Assembly (NCBI RefSeq): GCF_947568225.1
Contig: NZ_CANOOQ010000001.1
Coordinates: forward strand, 1,426,001 to 1,490,000
Direction: 5' to 3'
Origin: Faecalispora anaeroviscerum
GTDB taxonomy: Bacteria; Bacillota; Clostridia; Oscillospirales; Acutalibacteraceae
Length of the DNA: 64,000 nucleotides
Shown: piece after piece, positions 31,644 to 40,399 of the stretch
Position numbering within the stretch: the stretch's first letter is position 1
How the letters are laid out: every line of letters starts with the position of its first letter
Notes under the pieces: generated by a model
Databases searched by the model: none
What the model saw: only the letters and a program-made list of their open reading frames with translations
What the model was told of the DNA's origin: nothing
Made by a program: the position numbers and the translations under genes

Positions 31644-32464
31644 GGCGAATCCCTCATTTCTCCGGACAATTTTTCGTACTCCTCCAGGTCGTAGGTAGGC
31701 GAACGTGTCTCTTTCTGGCCTGAGGAGATTTTCACACCGTCACGCTTCCACCCTTCCAGAATGCTCCTGATGTAATTCGCGCTGCGGCCCTTTCCCTTGG
31801 CCTCCGCGATAGCTGCCAGAACGGTCTGTTCCGGATATGTTTCACACAGTTCCCGCAAGATTTCGGCTTCTGCTGCTTTCGGGGGATGGATATTATTTTC
31901 AAAACTCATCAAAACGCCACGCAACGCATCCGACGATTGCACATCTTCTGCGGCAGGAAAAGGGGTAGGGGGATTAGGATGGTTGGGTACGGTTGGGTAC
32001 GGTTGGGTTGGGTTAGGTACGGTAGGTGCGTGACTCACGCCGTTGTCACGCGTGACATCTTCGTTACTTGGCGTGACAGGTGCGTGACACGGAGGCTGCT
32101 GTTCAGATAGCTTTTTTCGCCGGTTCTGTTGCCTTACGCGAGCCTGTTCTTTCCTTACTTCGCGCTGCTCAATAAGCTTACCAGCATAGCTATCCCAGTC
32201 GTGTATATGCCCATTTTCATCAACAAATCCGGCACTTTTTAAAGTGTCGATAAATTTTTCAGGATCGCCGGGATAGGCGGCTATTTCAGCAATTTCATCT
32301 GAATCGAATTCGGAAATATCACCATCTGGAGCATTATCTAAAGCCCACAACCAAAGCATGCACAAATGGCCGACTGCCTGCGGAGTTTTTATTTTTAAAA
32401 GTTTTCGCAATCTTAAAGTTTTTTTATTTGTTGGCAAACTTTGATGAAGTTCTATCCATGCCAA
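31640..32464 (-). CDS. Phage replisome organizer / DnaD-like replication protein
   Basis: A 274-aa protein. Residues 1-95 read WIELHQSLPTNKKTLRL, GHLCMLWLWALDNAPDGDIS, the winged-helix pattern of phage replisome organizers. Residues 100-175 are a Pro/Thr-rich linker whose DNA carries the iterons at 31981-32088. Residues about 190-245 (LCETYPEQTVLAAIAEAKGKGRSANYIRSILEGW; core AIAEAKGKGRSANYIRSI) form a DnaD-like C-terminal domain. It would bind the origin and load the host helicase. Confidence 0.82.
   Translation of the reverse strand: MAWIELHQSLPTNKKTLRLRKLLKIKTPQAVGHLCMLWLWALDNAPDGDISEFDSDEIAEIAAYPGDPEKFIDTLKSAGFVDENGHIHDWDSYAGKLIEQREVRKEQARVRQQNRRKKLSEQQPPCHAPVTPSNEDVTRDNGVSHAPTVPNPTQPYPTVPNHPNPPTPFPAAEDVQSSDALRGVLMSFENNIHPPKAAEAEILRELCETYPEQTVLAAIAEAKGKGRSANYIRSILEGWKRDGVKISSGQKETRSPTYDLEEYEKLSGEMRDSP
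31981..32088. repeat. Iterons inside the replication gene: candidate phage origin
   Basis: Two repeat families lie together. First, a GGTTGGGTAC unit repeats at 31981, 31991 and, degenerate, to 32023. Second, GCGTGAC or its inverse occurs at 32028-32034, 32035-32040 (inverse), within the palindrome GTCACGCGTGAC at 32045-32056, and at 32071-32077 and 32082-32088. Iterons in the linker of the initiator gene are typical of lambda-like and Gram-positive siphophage origins. Confidence 0.65.
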
Positions 32465-32481
32465 TCCGTATCACCTGCCAT

Positions 32482-33192
32482 TTAGAATACTGTTACCGGC
32501 TTACCGGCCACGCGCTGGATCTCGCGCTTGAATAAATTTGCGTCGCTGTTGTTCCCTGAAAGGTGCAGCAGATAAATATGCCGCACCGTGCTCATGTCGT
32601 TGGCCTTTATGAAATCTTTGACGTTCTCCAGCCCGAAATGCGAGCGGAGCAGCCGGGGCTTCATGCTCTCCGGGATCCGACCGGCCGCGATGCTTTCATT
32701 CAGTAGCGGCAAGCTGTAATTGCATTCCACCATGACGATATTCAGGCCATAAAACGTATTCGGGATGTAATAGGTATCCGTGGCGAAGAGCAGCTTCTCC
32801 CTCGTGATGCGGGAAAGGACCAGATACCCGCAGGGCTCCGCCGCGTCATGCTTTGTTTCAAATGGAAGCACCGTCCAGCTGCCAAGCCGAAACTGCTCGC
32901 CGGCGCGCACTACGTGCTTGCGGTATGGCCGGTCTATACCTTGGATCCCGGCAAACGTGCCGGCAGTCGCGTAAAGATCAATCCCGCGGGAGGCCAGCTC
33001 CGCGGCACCCTTGCAGTGATCCTGATGCTCATGGGTAATTAGGCAGCCAGCCACGCGCGGCAGCAGTGGGAGAAATCCGGAAAGAATCTTTTTGGCGGGA
33101 ATGCCCGCCTCCAGAAGCAGGACACTCTCGCCATCATCAATGGCATAAGCGTTCCCGGAGCTCCCGGAAGCAAGGCATTTAACGTCTATCAT
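32482..33192 (-). CDS. MBL-fold metallohydrolase (phage)
   Basis: A 236-aa protein with the metallo-beta-lactamase metal motif THEHQDHCKG (HxHxDH, about residues 53-58), a later Asp in FATDTYYIP and a final His in RSHFGLEN or LLHLSGNNSD. The N-terminal SGSSGNAYAI is seen in YycJ/WalJ-like exonuclease relatives. In the recombination block it may be a DNA exonuclease, perhaps partnering the SbcC-like ATPase. Substrate not shown by sequence. Confidence 0.82.
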   Translation of the reverse strand: MIDVKCLASGSSGNAYAIDDGESVLLLEAGIPAKKILSGFLPLLPRVAGCLITHEHQDHCKGAAELASRGIDLYATAGTFAGIQGIDRPYRKHVVRAGEQFRLGSWTVLPFETKHDAAEPCGYLVLSRITREKLLFATDTYYIPNTFYGLNIVMVECNYSLPLLNESIAAGRIPESMKPRLLRSHFGLENVKDFIKANDMSTVRHIYLLHLSGNNSDANLFKREIQRVAGKPVTVF

Positions 33193-33195
33193 GTT

Positions 33196-34410
33196 TTAAA
33201 ACCCGGGCGTGTAGCCGCCGGTGGGCTTTGTCTGTCGCGGTGTGGAAGTTTGCCGTGATTTCTCTGCGGGTGCCTCCTGCGGTGCCGGAGGGGCTGGTTC
33301 TGTATCATCCGGATCTGGTGTGGGATCTTCTTCCTCGGGAGCCTCAACGGGCGGCGCCGGATCCATCACCTCACCGGTATCCTCGTCAATCTGAATATCT
33401 ATGGGGCGGCTGTTGGCCAACTGCTTGATCTCCTGCGCGGTGGAACGGTAAACCTCATCGGTACTTTCTTCAAACATGGTTTCGAGCATACCGTTGCCAA
33501 AATCCTTCGGAATTTTCTTAATGGCATTGTTACGCATCTTGCGCTCCACCATGGATTCACGGCTGTGGTATTCCGTCCAGGCTGGGCTGATCCACGGCTG
33601 CAACTCCTCATCGTCCAAGGCAGCATCCAGACCAAGATTGCGCGCTTTGGTAAGGAGCTCGCGCTTACGTGCTTCGATCTTTGCTTTCTGGTCGGCCGAA
33701 GCTTTATATTTGCTCTCGGCCAAGCCAAAAGTTTCCTGCATCATATTGCTGTTCATGTGGGCGAGCAAATTATGAATGACGTCCTCACGCTCAGCAATGT
33801 AAAACTCTGTATAAGAATTACCGTCATGTCCCTGCATGATAATAGGATAAACAATCTTGACGATCCGGCCGCCCCCCTTCGATGTCCACTGGGGCGGGGC
33901 CATATCCAGGCCGTTAAAGGTGGGATACCTGAAATCGTCATTCTCGCGGATCTTCCAGATCTGGCAGACATGCTGCACACCGCGACCAAAGCGGGCAAGA
34001 ATGGAATCGTTGCCGTCGCCCTCGATTCCCATTTCGATTTTCTTTTTCCAAATGTCTGTAGAGCGGCCGGTTTCCGGATCAATGCTCTTGCTCTTCTCAT
34101 TGCGCAGCTGAAAGTAGACCTCGCGGGGAGAGGCTGCAGCGTTCAGCTGAAAACTGGAAATCTTGATCAGAATATCACTGATGGTGCTCTTGTCGAGTGC
34201 AGGATCATTCCAGCCAATGCCGGCCTTGTCCAGCACGGCATTGATAGCGGAAATTGCATGGAGCACGCACTCCTTGGAATACGCAGTCATCTGCAGATGG
34301 TTCTTCTGCATCTGCGAGGTGATCAGCGGCATGAAGGTGTCATTTACTCGAGTCAGAGCAGTTCCAAATTCTTTCTTCTCGACGGCGGCCGGCGCTTTGC
34401 TTTCATTCAT
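33196..34410 (-). CDS. Phage recombination-block protein, possibly a single-strand annealing protein
   Basis: A 404-aa protein. Residues 1-300 are a mixed domain (LQMTAYSKECVLHAISAINAV near residue 40; FQLNAAASPREVYFQLRNEK near 95), and the last 90 residues are an acidic Pro/Glu/Asp tail ending in a basic segment. The place between an SbcC-like ATPase and the replication genes is that of RecT-type annealing proteins, and the FQLNAAASPREVYF part resembles a RecT-like pattern in style only. I do not firmly recognise it. Confidence 0.55.
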   Translation of the reverse strand: MNESKAPAAVEKKEFGTALTRVNDTFMPLITSQMQKNHLQMTAYSKECVLHAISAINAVLDKAGIGWNDPALDKSTISDILIKISSFQLNAAASPREVYFQLRNEKSKSIDPETGRSTDIWKKKIEMGIEGDGNDSILARFGRGVQHVCQIWKIRENDDFRYPTFNGLDMAPPQWTSKGGGRIVKIVYPIIMQGHDGNSYTEFYIAEREDVIHNLLAHMNSNMMQETFGLAESKYKASADQKAKIEARKRELLTKARNLGLDAALDDEELQPWISPAWTEYHSRESMVERKMRNNAIKKIPKDFGNGMLETMFEESTDEVYRSTAQEIKQLANSRPIDIQIDEDTGEVMDPAPPVEAPEEEDPTPDPDDTEPAPPAPQEAPAEKSRQTSTPRQTKPTGGYTPGF

Positions 34411-34666
34411 CAGATTTTACCTCCTGATTTTCCGTGAATTCCGGAATTCTGCTTTTTCCTATAATCGTCTTGGCAAAGTCCTTAAAGGGCTCAATTTCTT
34501 TCTCTGGCACATCAATTGCGGTCACAACACACTGAGACAATCCACGTCGGCCATCGACATCAACCAGATCACCGACGGCGACATCCACATTAGTAAAATA
34601 GGTGTATTCCTGGCCGGAGGGCTCACCTTTGCGGATGAATCTCAATTTGATTACATTGGTTTTCAT
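34403..34666 (-). CDS. Small conserved phage protein
   Basis: An 87-aa beta-rich protein (VIKLRFIRKGEPSGQEYTYF, core IKLRFIRKGEPSGQEYTYF). This type, an SH3-like small barrel with a GDLVDVDGRRGL turn, is common in early regions of clostridial phages; function unknown. It overlaps both neighbours. Confidence 0.6.
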   Translation of the reverse strand: MKTNVIKLRFIRKGEPSGQEYTYFTNVDVAVGDLVDVDGRRGLSQCVVTAIDVPEKEIEPFKDFAKTIIGKSRIPEFTENQEVKSDE

Positions 34667-36414
34667 GATGCTTCCTCCTCATCATTTTCCGGGGATTCAA
34701 AAGGCAAATCGTCTGAATCATCCGGTGTATCGTCATAGCTCTCATTTTCAGGATTGTTCTTGCGGTAAGCGTGCAGCACTTCCGGCCGCACACAGCCATT
34801 CATGTGGACCGCTTCCCATACATCACCGGGGTAATTGTTGCTTTCCGAATCTTGGGAATCAAAGCAACAGCCAGAATCTTCATCCACACCAATAGCGAAA
34901 AACAGGCAATCGGAGCAGCTGCAAGGGTAGAGCGGCTCAGAACTTTCATTATCGCTTTCATCTTCTGTTTGCTCGCCCTCACCGTCTTTATCGAGTTCAG
35001 GCTCCGGCTGCTCATCTTCCTGCACTGCAACGCTTTCAACTAGGCCGGTGCTACCATCCACCTGCGTAACCACCGGAGGAACCTCATCAAATGAAATTTG
35101 ATGCTCACGGTCCTCAGGAAGAATTACGCGGCCGTCATTTCCGACGATAAATTCAACATCTGCAGAGAACCGAATGGGGAAAGAAACTTTTGCAGGTTTT
35201 AAGGAACAATCTCCTTTGCTCTTTTTTAAATTGGGGCGTAATACGCCACCATAGTTGTCAATTACAATTTTTAGATTCAGCTCTCCGCTTTCGATGAATT
35301 TAGTTTTAAGAGTTCTGGCCATATCCTGCAGCGCTTCATCCGCAGCGTTGAAAACCGCATTGAAGGCTGATAACCTTAAGCTTAATTCAGGGCCATCCGG
35401 TAAAGGCTCTTCTAAATCTTCCTGTGGCTCATCTTCACTGCCGGAAGCGTTCTGCCAGGAGCAGCCCTCCGGAGTAGGCTCGGCACCGTCGTTCTCAGAT
35501 TCATCCGAATCTTCCGACTCAGAGTGAGCATCGTTCACGGATTCAAGGGGTTCGTCTTCCTGTACCATATCTGGAACATCGTCGGAATCTGGAACAGAAT
35601 CGTCGGTTTCTTCGGGCTCTTCGCCAAAGCGCTGCTGTTCCATTTCTGGGTTTTCGTCGCCGGTGAAATCCGGATCGTAAACCTCAAACTCGCGCTGTTG
35701 CGCGTAATCATCCAGCATCTTCTGTGCGATCCACTCCGCATCGCAAGGAGGAATATCTCCGACTGGAATATGCTTGGGCGGATTCGCCTTGTAGTAAAAG
35801 TAAGCGCGGAACTTTCCGTCATCGCTCTCTTTGACAAAATAGACCTTGTTGGTATGTTGGTACTGCGTCATAATGTGCTGTGCCTCCCGTTTCCCGTCCT
35901 GAATCTGGCGCAGGACAATTTCTTTTTCTTCTTCCGGGCAGAAATTTTTTCGGGTGCCATCCGGATTGAAAAACTCATTAAAGAGTTGTTGCTTCGCGGC
36001 AACCCCCTTGTTGTTCGCCGCCGGATAAATCGTAAGACGATACCTTCCGTCAGTTCCGTAATCAGCGCCGCGGCTGGAAAAAGCGTTCCGGTCAGGCTCA
36101 ATACCGTCCAAACCGTCAGCATATTCCCGGACACGATGCAGAAAATCAAAGTCAAGGCTGTCGATCCGGCCGACGCATTTATCACCCAGGGACAAAGCTG
36201 CGGTGCTGTCATACCGGATTCCTTTGCTGGCTCGGCATTCATGATTCTGTACCGCTTCTTTCTGCGTGGTGGGATCCCAGGTCATGACCTGGCAAACAAA
36301 CGGGCAACCAAAGCATTCATGCTCTGGGCCATAGTCCGGCATTCTGAGGCCGGTTGTCCCGGCCCCCGTATTTTTGTCAAAGGTTTTCCCACATTTGCAG
36401 GTGTAGGTGGTCAC
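34663..36414 (-). CDS. Large acidic phage protein with two Cys clusters
   Basis: A 583-aa protein from a GTG start with GGTGGAGG upstream. An N-terminal zinc ribbon (YTCKCGKTFD then CFGCPFVCQ) is followed by a mixed domain to about residue 230, a long Asp/Glu/Ser linker (about 235-335), a central domain (about 340-450), a second acidic linker and a last Cys cluster (YPCSCSDCLFFAIG). Family not recognised. The extreme acidity could be DNA mimicry or a simple solubility linker; neither is shown. It is coupled to the ATPase block by overlaps. Confidence 0.6.
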   Translation of the reverse strand: MTTYTCKCGKTFDKNTGAGTTGLRMPDYGPEHECFGCPFVCQVMTWDPTTQKEAVQNHECRASKGIRYDSTAALSLGDKCVGRIDSLDFDFLHRVREYADGLDGIEPDRNAFSSRGADYGTDGRYRLTIYPAANNKGVAAKQQLFNEFFNPDGTRKNFCPEEEKEIVLRQIQDGKREAQHIMTQYQHTNKVYFVKESDDGKFRAYFYYKANPPKHIPVGDIPPCDAEWIAQKMLDDYAQQREFEVYDPDFTGDENPEMEQQRFGEEPEETDDSVPDSDDVPDMVQEDEPLESVNDAHSESEDSDESENDGAEPTPEGCSWQNASGSEDEPQEDLEEPLPDGPELSLRLSAFNAVFNAADEALQDMARTLKTKFIESGELNLKIVIDNYGGVLRPNLKKSKGDCSLKPAKVSFPIRFSADVEFIVGNDGRVILPEDREHQISFDEVPPVVTQVDGSTGLVESVAVQEDEQPEPELDKDGEGEQTEDESDNESSEPLYPCSCSDCLFFAIGVDEDSGCCFDSQDSESNNYPGDVWEAVHMNGCVRPEVLHAYRKNNPENESYDDTPDDSDDLPFESPENDEEEAS

Positions 36415-36692
36415 TGCGATCCTCCACCTTTCACCGGGATCTTCAAGTAAGCAACTTTCATAATCTCATTAATCGATCTTGCCGCTTCCTCGCAACCGGA
36501 AAACTGGGAGGAGATTACATTTGCATATGTGTTCAGCGCCGCAACGATGAACGGAGCTGAAATACAATCTATCGGATTCAGTGCGCGGGAAAGCTGTCCG
36601 GAAATATCCTGCATAATTTCGCTCAGGAGCTGTTCTCCCAGCTCTCCATGTTTGGTTGATTCGATAAGCCGCTGTTCTAAATCTTTTCTCAC
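36411..36692 (-). CDS. Small helical phage protein
   Basis: A 93-aa protein from a GTG start (GGAGGTG upstream), mainly helical, overlapping the ATPase gene by 4 bases. It may be a partner of the SbcC-like ATPase because of the coupling. Family not recognised. Confidence 0.55.
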   Translation of the reverse strand: MRKDLEQRLIESTKHGELGEQLLSEIMQDISGQLSRALNPIDCISAPFIVAALNTYANVISSQFSGCEEAARSINEIMKVAYLKIPVKGGGSQ

Positions 36693-38608
36693 GAACGCAC
36701 CTCCACTCTCAGCTGCTTGTCCCGGGCAGAAACGTGTAAGCGGATAACCTGGGCATCAATTGGCAGAATGCTGGTGACGCTCTCGGCGTTGTCCACCCAC
36801 ACCGGCACAGAGATCCCAGCGGCGCGGCCCAGCGTATTGATAATGTCGAGACCTGCATTCAGGCGGGCGGCACTGTTCAAGTTGGTGCCGTATTCGATCC
36901 CCTTAACGGTAGCCTCGCAGCAGGGCTTGATTCCACCGTTGATCTGGACATCAAACAGCTTCCAGCACACCAGGCGAAATGCAGAGTTAACTTTTTCTTC
37001 TATGTCCTGAGCTTTAAGCTGAGTAAAAAGCTCTGCCAGAAGCAGGCCGTTATCATGTATAGCGAGCTGCTGTGCCAGTTCGCTTTCCTGCTGCTTCAGC
37101 TCTGCAATCCGTTTATCCTGCTGGGCAATGATTTCAGTATTGAGTGCCCGGCGCTTGACGGTTTCCAGTTCGCCAGTGATGGTCTGCAGCTGCTGATTCA
37201 GTTCTGTGACGCGCTGATTTCCAGCAGATTCAAGCTTTGCCAGCTGATTTTCCAGTTGCTCCTGCTCTTGCCGAAGCTGGAGGTACCGATCTGTACTTTC
37301 AAACGGCTCCGGCTTGATATACTGGTTGGAGAGCTTTTTCAGCCGGATCTGCGATGCAGCAAGGAATTTCTCCGCCGCGGCCTGCTGCTGCAGATGTTTC
37401 TGTAGGGACTGTTCCAGATCCTGCTTGGTGGTCGCCAGCTCCTTGCCCTTGGATTCGAGTTTTTCGAGCTGAGCGGCTTTGTGCTCATTAAATTCAGCGC
37501 GGATCTCATCCTGTTTTTCGGACTGATACTCCTGCCCGCAGGTGGGGCAAACTGTTTGATGCTCATCAAAAGTCTGGTTTGCGGTATCCATGCACTTCTG
37601 CCGCAGCTCATCCAGCTCGGTGGCCAATCCGTCAATAACACCCTTGGCACTCTGCGCGGAATATTTGGCTTTGGTAGCCTCTCCTTGCAACCGGTTGATC
37701 TCTGCACGAATCTGTGCCATTTCAGCTTCCAGACTGGTATTTCCAGCAGAAGCAGTGCGCATATATTCGGCAGACGCCTGTGAAATCTTCGCCTTGACCT
37801 CTAAAATCTGATTGCGGAACACGCCAGCTGTTTCGCCGTTGCGAATCGCCGCAATATCGTTATCTAACTTCATTTTCTGCTTCTGCAGCCGGAGCATTAA
37901 GGGGCCATCCTCTGGGCTGGGAAGATCAAAAGGCTTTGCTTTCTCTGCTTCGTCGATGCGGCCGGGGATCTCACCCAGCAGCTTGTTGATCTCCTGACGC
38001 TGAGCCTTGGTAATCTTGGCGTAATCGTCCACCGATTTGGTGCCAATATAATGCAGCAGGGGTTTCAGCTCGTCGTGCGCGTTGATGATTTCCAGATCGT
38101 TCGCCGCCGGTGCGAAATGCTTTAGCAGCATGTCCCGCCGCACGTCCCATTTGAGCTTACCGGGAAACATGTCCGGATCCGTCAGCAGCATAAAAGTCTG
38201 CTCGTCGCAAATCAATGCCACAAAAGCGGTATAATCCTTTTTGGGCTTCGGCACGTCATTGACATAAAAATCTGTTTCGTGGCCCTGAAATTCACGCTCA
38301 GCTTCACCATTTTTGCGACGAAACTTCTCACGATAAACACGCTGTAACGTGAAGGGCTGACCGTCTTCACCCAGGAATGTACCTTTAACAGAATAGTTAA
38401 GCCCGGAGGTTCCCCGGGTCTTGACTTCGAAATTACTGTCGCTGCGGCCGGCACTGTCCTTACCAAACAGCAGCCAGAAATAAGCGTCGGCCAGAGTGGT
38501 TTTGCCGGTGGCGTTATCGCCGTAGACGTCCACATTGGCGCCCTGGGTGTCGAGCTCATAGTGCTTAATGCTCTTGAAATTATCCAGAGTCAAATTAAGT
38601 AGCTTCAT
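36689..38608 (-). CDS. SbcC/Rad50-like ATPase with zinc hook
   Basis: A 639-aa SMC-family ATPase. Walker A GDNATGKT is at residues 30-37; long coiled coils (about 210-520) are interrupted by the zinc hook CPTCG near residue 353; near the C-terminus VPVWVDNAESV is a Walker-B-like strand and RLNAGLDI a signature-like helix. In place of the usual D-E of Walker B it has D-N, and I could not place the ABC signature with certainty. Phage members process DNA ends together with a nuclease. No SbcD (calcineurin-fold) gene follows; the nearest nuclease is the MBL-fold protein. Confidence 0.85.
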   Translation of the reverse strand: MKLLNLTLDNFKSIKHYELDTQGANVDVYGDNATGKTTLADAYFWLLFGKDSAGRSDSNFEVKTRGTSGLNYSVKGTFLGEDGQPFTLQRVYREKFRRKNGEAEREFQGHETDFYVNDVPKPKKDYTAFVALICDEQTFMLLTDPDMFPGKLKWDVRRDMLLKHFAPAANDLEIINAHDELKPLLHYIGTKSVDDYAKITKAQRQEINKLLGEIPGRIDEAEKAKPFDLPSPEDGPLMLRLQKQKMKLDNDIAAIRNGETAGVFRNQILEVKAKISQASAEYMRTASAGNTSLEAEMAQIRAEINRLQGEATKAKYSAQSAKGVIDGLATELDELRQKCMDTANQTFDEHQTVCPTCGQEYQSEKQDEIRAEFNEHKAAQLEKLESKGKELATTKQDLEQSLQKHLQQQAAAEKFLAASQIRLKKLSNQYIKPEPFESTDRYLQLRQEQEQLENQLAKLESAGNQRVTELNQQLQTITGELETVKRRALNTEIIAQQDKRIAELKQQESELAQQLAIHDNGLLLAELFTQLKAQDIEEKVNSAFRLVCWKLFDVQINGGIKPCCEATVKGIEYGTNLNSAARLNAGLDIINTLGRAAGISVPVWVDNAESVTSILPIDAQVIRLHVSARDKQLRVEVRS

Positions 38609-39300
38609 GATTTGCTGTCCTCTCTGCGCAGGCTGATAATGTAATTCTCACCAGCGGCCTTAAAATGGCAGGTTGCCCACCCGGCGGTTTGATTTGCTTC
38701 GAGGTATCCCATCTCCACAGGTGGGTGGGAATACTCCAAGTTTCTCATCAGGCCAGTCAACTCGACTGCAAAAAAGAAAGGGCGCTTTGCCGGCGCGGCC
38801 GCTTGAAAAGAAAAAGAATCCGGATCATCCTTTGGTATTACTGACGGTTCCTCAGTCACGCTGGGTGATTCCAGTTCACAGGTCTCTGGCTCTGGTTTTG
38901 GCGGCGGCCCCAGGAGAAGCAGCCGGGGATCATCTTCAAATACAGGTTCTTCTGCGGGCACAGAGGATTTTGCGGCAGAGCGCGATTTCTTTTCACTGTG
39001 AAGTTTGCTTTGTACCTGGTGCGTTTTCAGCCCCATGATGCGAGCAATCTCGGCTGGGCCTTTGCCTTCAGTACGTAGGCGATACAATTGCTCCAACTGT
39101 TTGGTGCCCCATACGAGCCGGCCGGAAGGCTCCAGGTTGGTCGAAACCGCAGATTCTACCCGCGGCGTCTGAGCCAGCGCTTGCTGAATCTCACTTTCCT
39201 CTACCTTCATTCCTTTTGCTATACGCTTGATTTCGGCATCCTTATCCACAGCCGCAGCCATTGCCCGGCGCACTACCAGAATCTGATAATCGTTAAGCAT
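38605..39300 (-). CDS. Phage HTH-containing protein
   Basis: A 231-aa protein. Residues about 62-95 (WGTKQLEQLYRLRTEGKGPAEIARIMGLKTHQVQSKL; core EIARIMGLKTHQVQSKL) are a helix-turn-helix like those of GcrA or sigma region 4. A Pro/Glu linker separates it from a C-terminal beta domain (GWATCHFKAAGENYIISL). DNA-binding regulator or end-binding partner of the ATPase whose gene it overlaps by 4 bases. Confidence 0.6.
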   Translation of the reverse strand: MLNDYQILVVRRAMAAAVDKDAEIKRIAKGMKVEESEIQQALAQTPRVESAVSTNLEPSGRLVWGTKQLEQLYRLRTEGKGPAEIARIMGLKTHQVQSKLHSEKKSRSAAKSSVPAEEPVFEDDPRLLLLGPPPKPEPETCELESPSVTEEPSVIPKDDPDSFSFQAAAPAKRPFFFAVELTGLMRNLEYSHPPVEMGYLEANQTAGWATCHFKAAGENYIISLRREDSKS

Positions 39301-39808
39301 TCGTCTTACCCTCCTTTGGTACCGTATGGCTCAGGCAAATAGCCGCCTGAATTTCATTTTCAGGAACTCCTGATCCCCTCAAACTCGAAATATAACAAGA
39401 GAGAATGGCAAGAAGCTTGCGGGTTTCACCGGAGATTTCCATATGCAGATCGGTCTCAGAGTAGATATCTGCGTGCACAAAGGCATCCGGCCGGGGCTTG
39501 ACACCCTCGGGCTTTTGCTCTAAACTGGAATTAAGAGATTTTGCTTTGTCGCTTTCAGTGTTCGCAGCACTGGGGGCGACTTTTTTTGCGCGCTCATCCT
39601 CCGCCTCGTAGAGCGCAGCATCAAACACAGCGAGCGCAGCAGTATGCTGGGACGCGTTAAAAACTCCCATATCGTACAGGGACGATATGTAGCCAAGCGC
39701 CTCGTAATAGGTGCAGTCGATATCTCCTGGCTCAACAGAGTATTTGATTTGAGTGGCGCGGCTACTTACTGCCAGCTCTGCTCTGTTGAGCATTTCAAAA
39801 TGATTCAT
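39293..39808 (-). CDS. Hypothetical early phage protein
   Basis: A 171-aa soluble protein with a helical N-terminal half (EALGYISSLYDMGVFNASQH; core LGYISSLYDMGVFNASQ) and a C-terminal segment with LLAILSCYISSLRGSGV. Family not recognised. It overlaps both neighbours by 4-8 bases. Confidence 0.55.
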   Translation of the reverse strand: MNHFEMLNRAELAVSSRATQIKYSVEPGDIDCTYYEALGYISSLYDMGVFNASQHTAALAVFDAALYEAEDERAKKVAPSAANTESDKAKSLNSSLEQKPEGVKPRPDAFVHADIYSETDLHMEISGETRKLLAILSCYISSLRGSGVPENEIQAAICLSHTVPKEGKTNA

Positions 39809-40197
39809 GCTGATTTCTCCTTTGTTTCAAAGATTTTATTCCAGCGCTGATCACTGCGCTGTTTGGTGATGATGTCCCCGAGCATTACGGACAGCTGATA
39901 TGCGTTGTACTGTGCGAACTGCAAACCGCCTGACCGGGTACCCAGATGATAATCATGGAGCAGCTGCTGAACGGCCGCCTGAAACTCTGATTCGGTGAGC
40001 TCGCTGCCGACTCTATCCCGAGTCAGCTCAAAGGTACGGATTGCCGCACGGGTTTCTTTGCTGTACTGGTTCCGTCGGGTCTGACGCTGCTTGTGTTGTT
40101 CGATCTTGTACTCCACGTACACGGCGGCACCTGAAACCAAAACAATGAGCAGGATTACGGACAAAAACAGCAAGGCGGGAAAATAATCTGTCCTCAT
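39805..40197 (-). CDS. Membrane-anchored early phage protein
   Basis: A 130-aa protein with a single N-terminal membrane helix (about residues 7-28, Leu/Val/Ile-rich) and a basic cytosolic helical tail. Family not recognised. Could anchor phage replication or act on the host envelope; no evidence for either. Confidence 0.55.
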   Translation of the reverse strand: MRTDYFPALLFLSVILLIVLVSGAAVYVEYKIEQHKQRQTRRNQYSKETRAAIRTFELTRDRVGSELTESEFQAAVQQLLHDYHLGTRSGGLQFAQYNAYQLSVMLGDIITKQRSDQRWNKIFETKEKSA

Positions 40198-40385
40198 GAT
40201 GGCCGCCTCCTTGCCTGACGCCGGCGCTTGTCCATCACGTCAGCTAGGGACGAAATGTACTGCGGTTTTACTCCGGCCAACCAGCAAGCAGTGCAACCGG
40301 CTTCCCTCGGTGAGAAGTTATGTTTGCTTCTGAGCTGCCCGGCTCGGCGAGCGAGCTTGTCCAGGTGCTTCTGGGGGATCCACAT
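40194..40385 (-). CDS. Small basic phage protein
   Basis: The ATG at 40385 follows a GAGGGGGG site, giving 63 aa: MWIPQKHLDKLARRAG at the start, two Cys (GCTACWLAG) and a strongly basic end RRRQARRRPS, which could bind nucleic acid. Overlaps the membrane-anchored gene by 4 bases. Confidence 0.5.
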   Translation of the reverse strand: MWIPQKHLDKLARRAGQLRSKHNFSPREAGCTACWLAGVKPQYISSLADVMDKRRRQARRRPS

Positions 40386-40399
40386 AATTTCTGCCCCCC

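Noticed and set aside
31970..32030. Short tandem GGTTGGGTAC repeats as a CRISPR array or telomere-like sequence
   Set aside because: Units are only 10 bases, have no spacers and lie inside a coding frame; iterons are the better reading.
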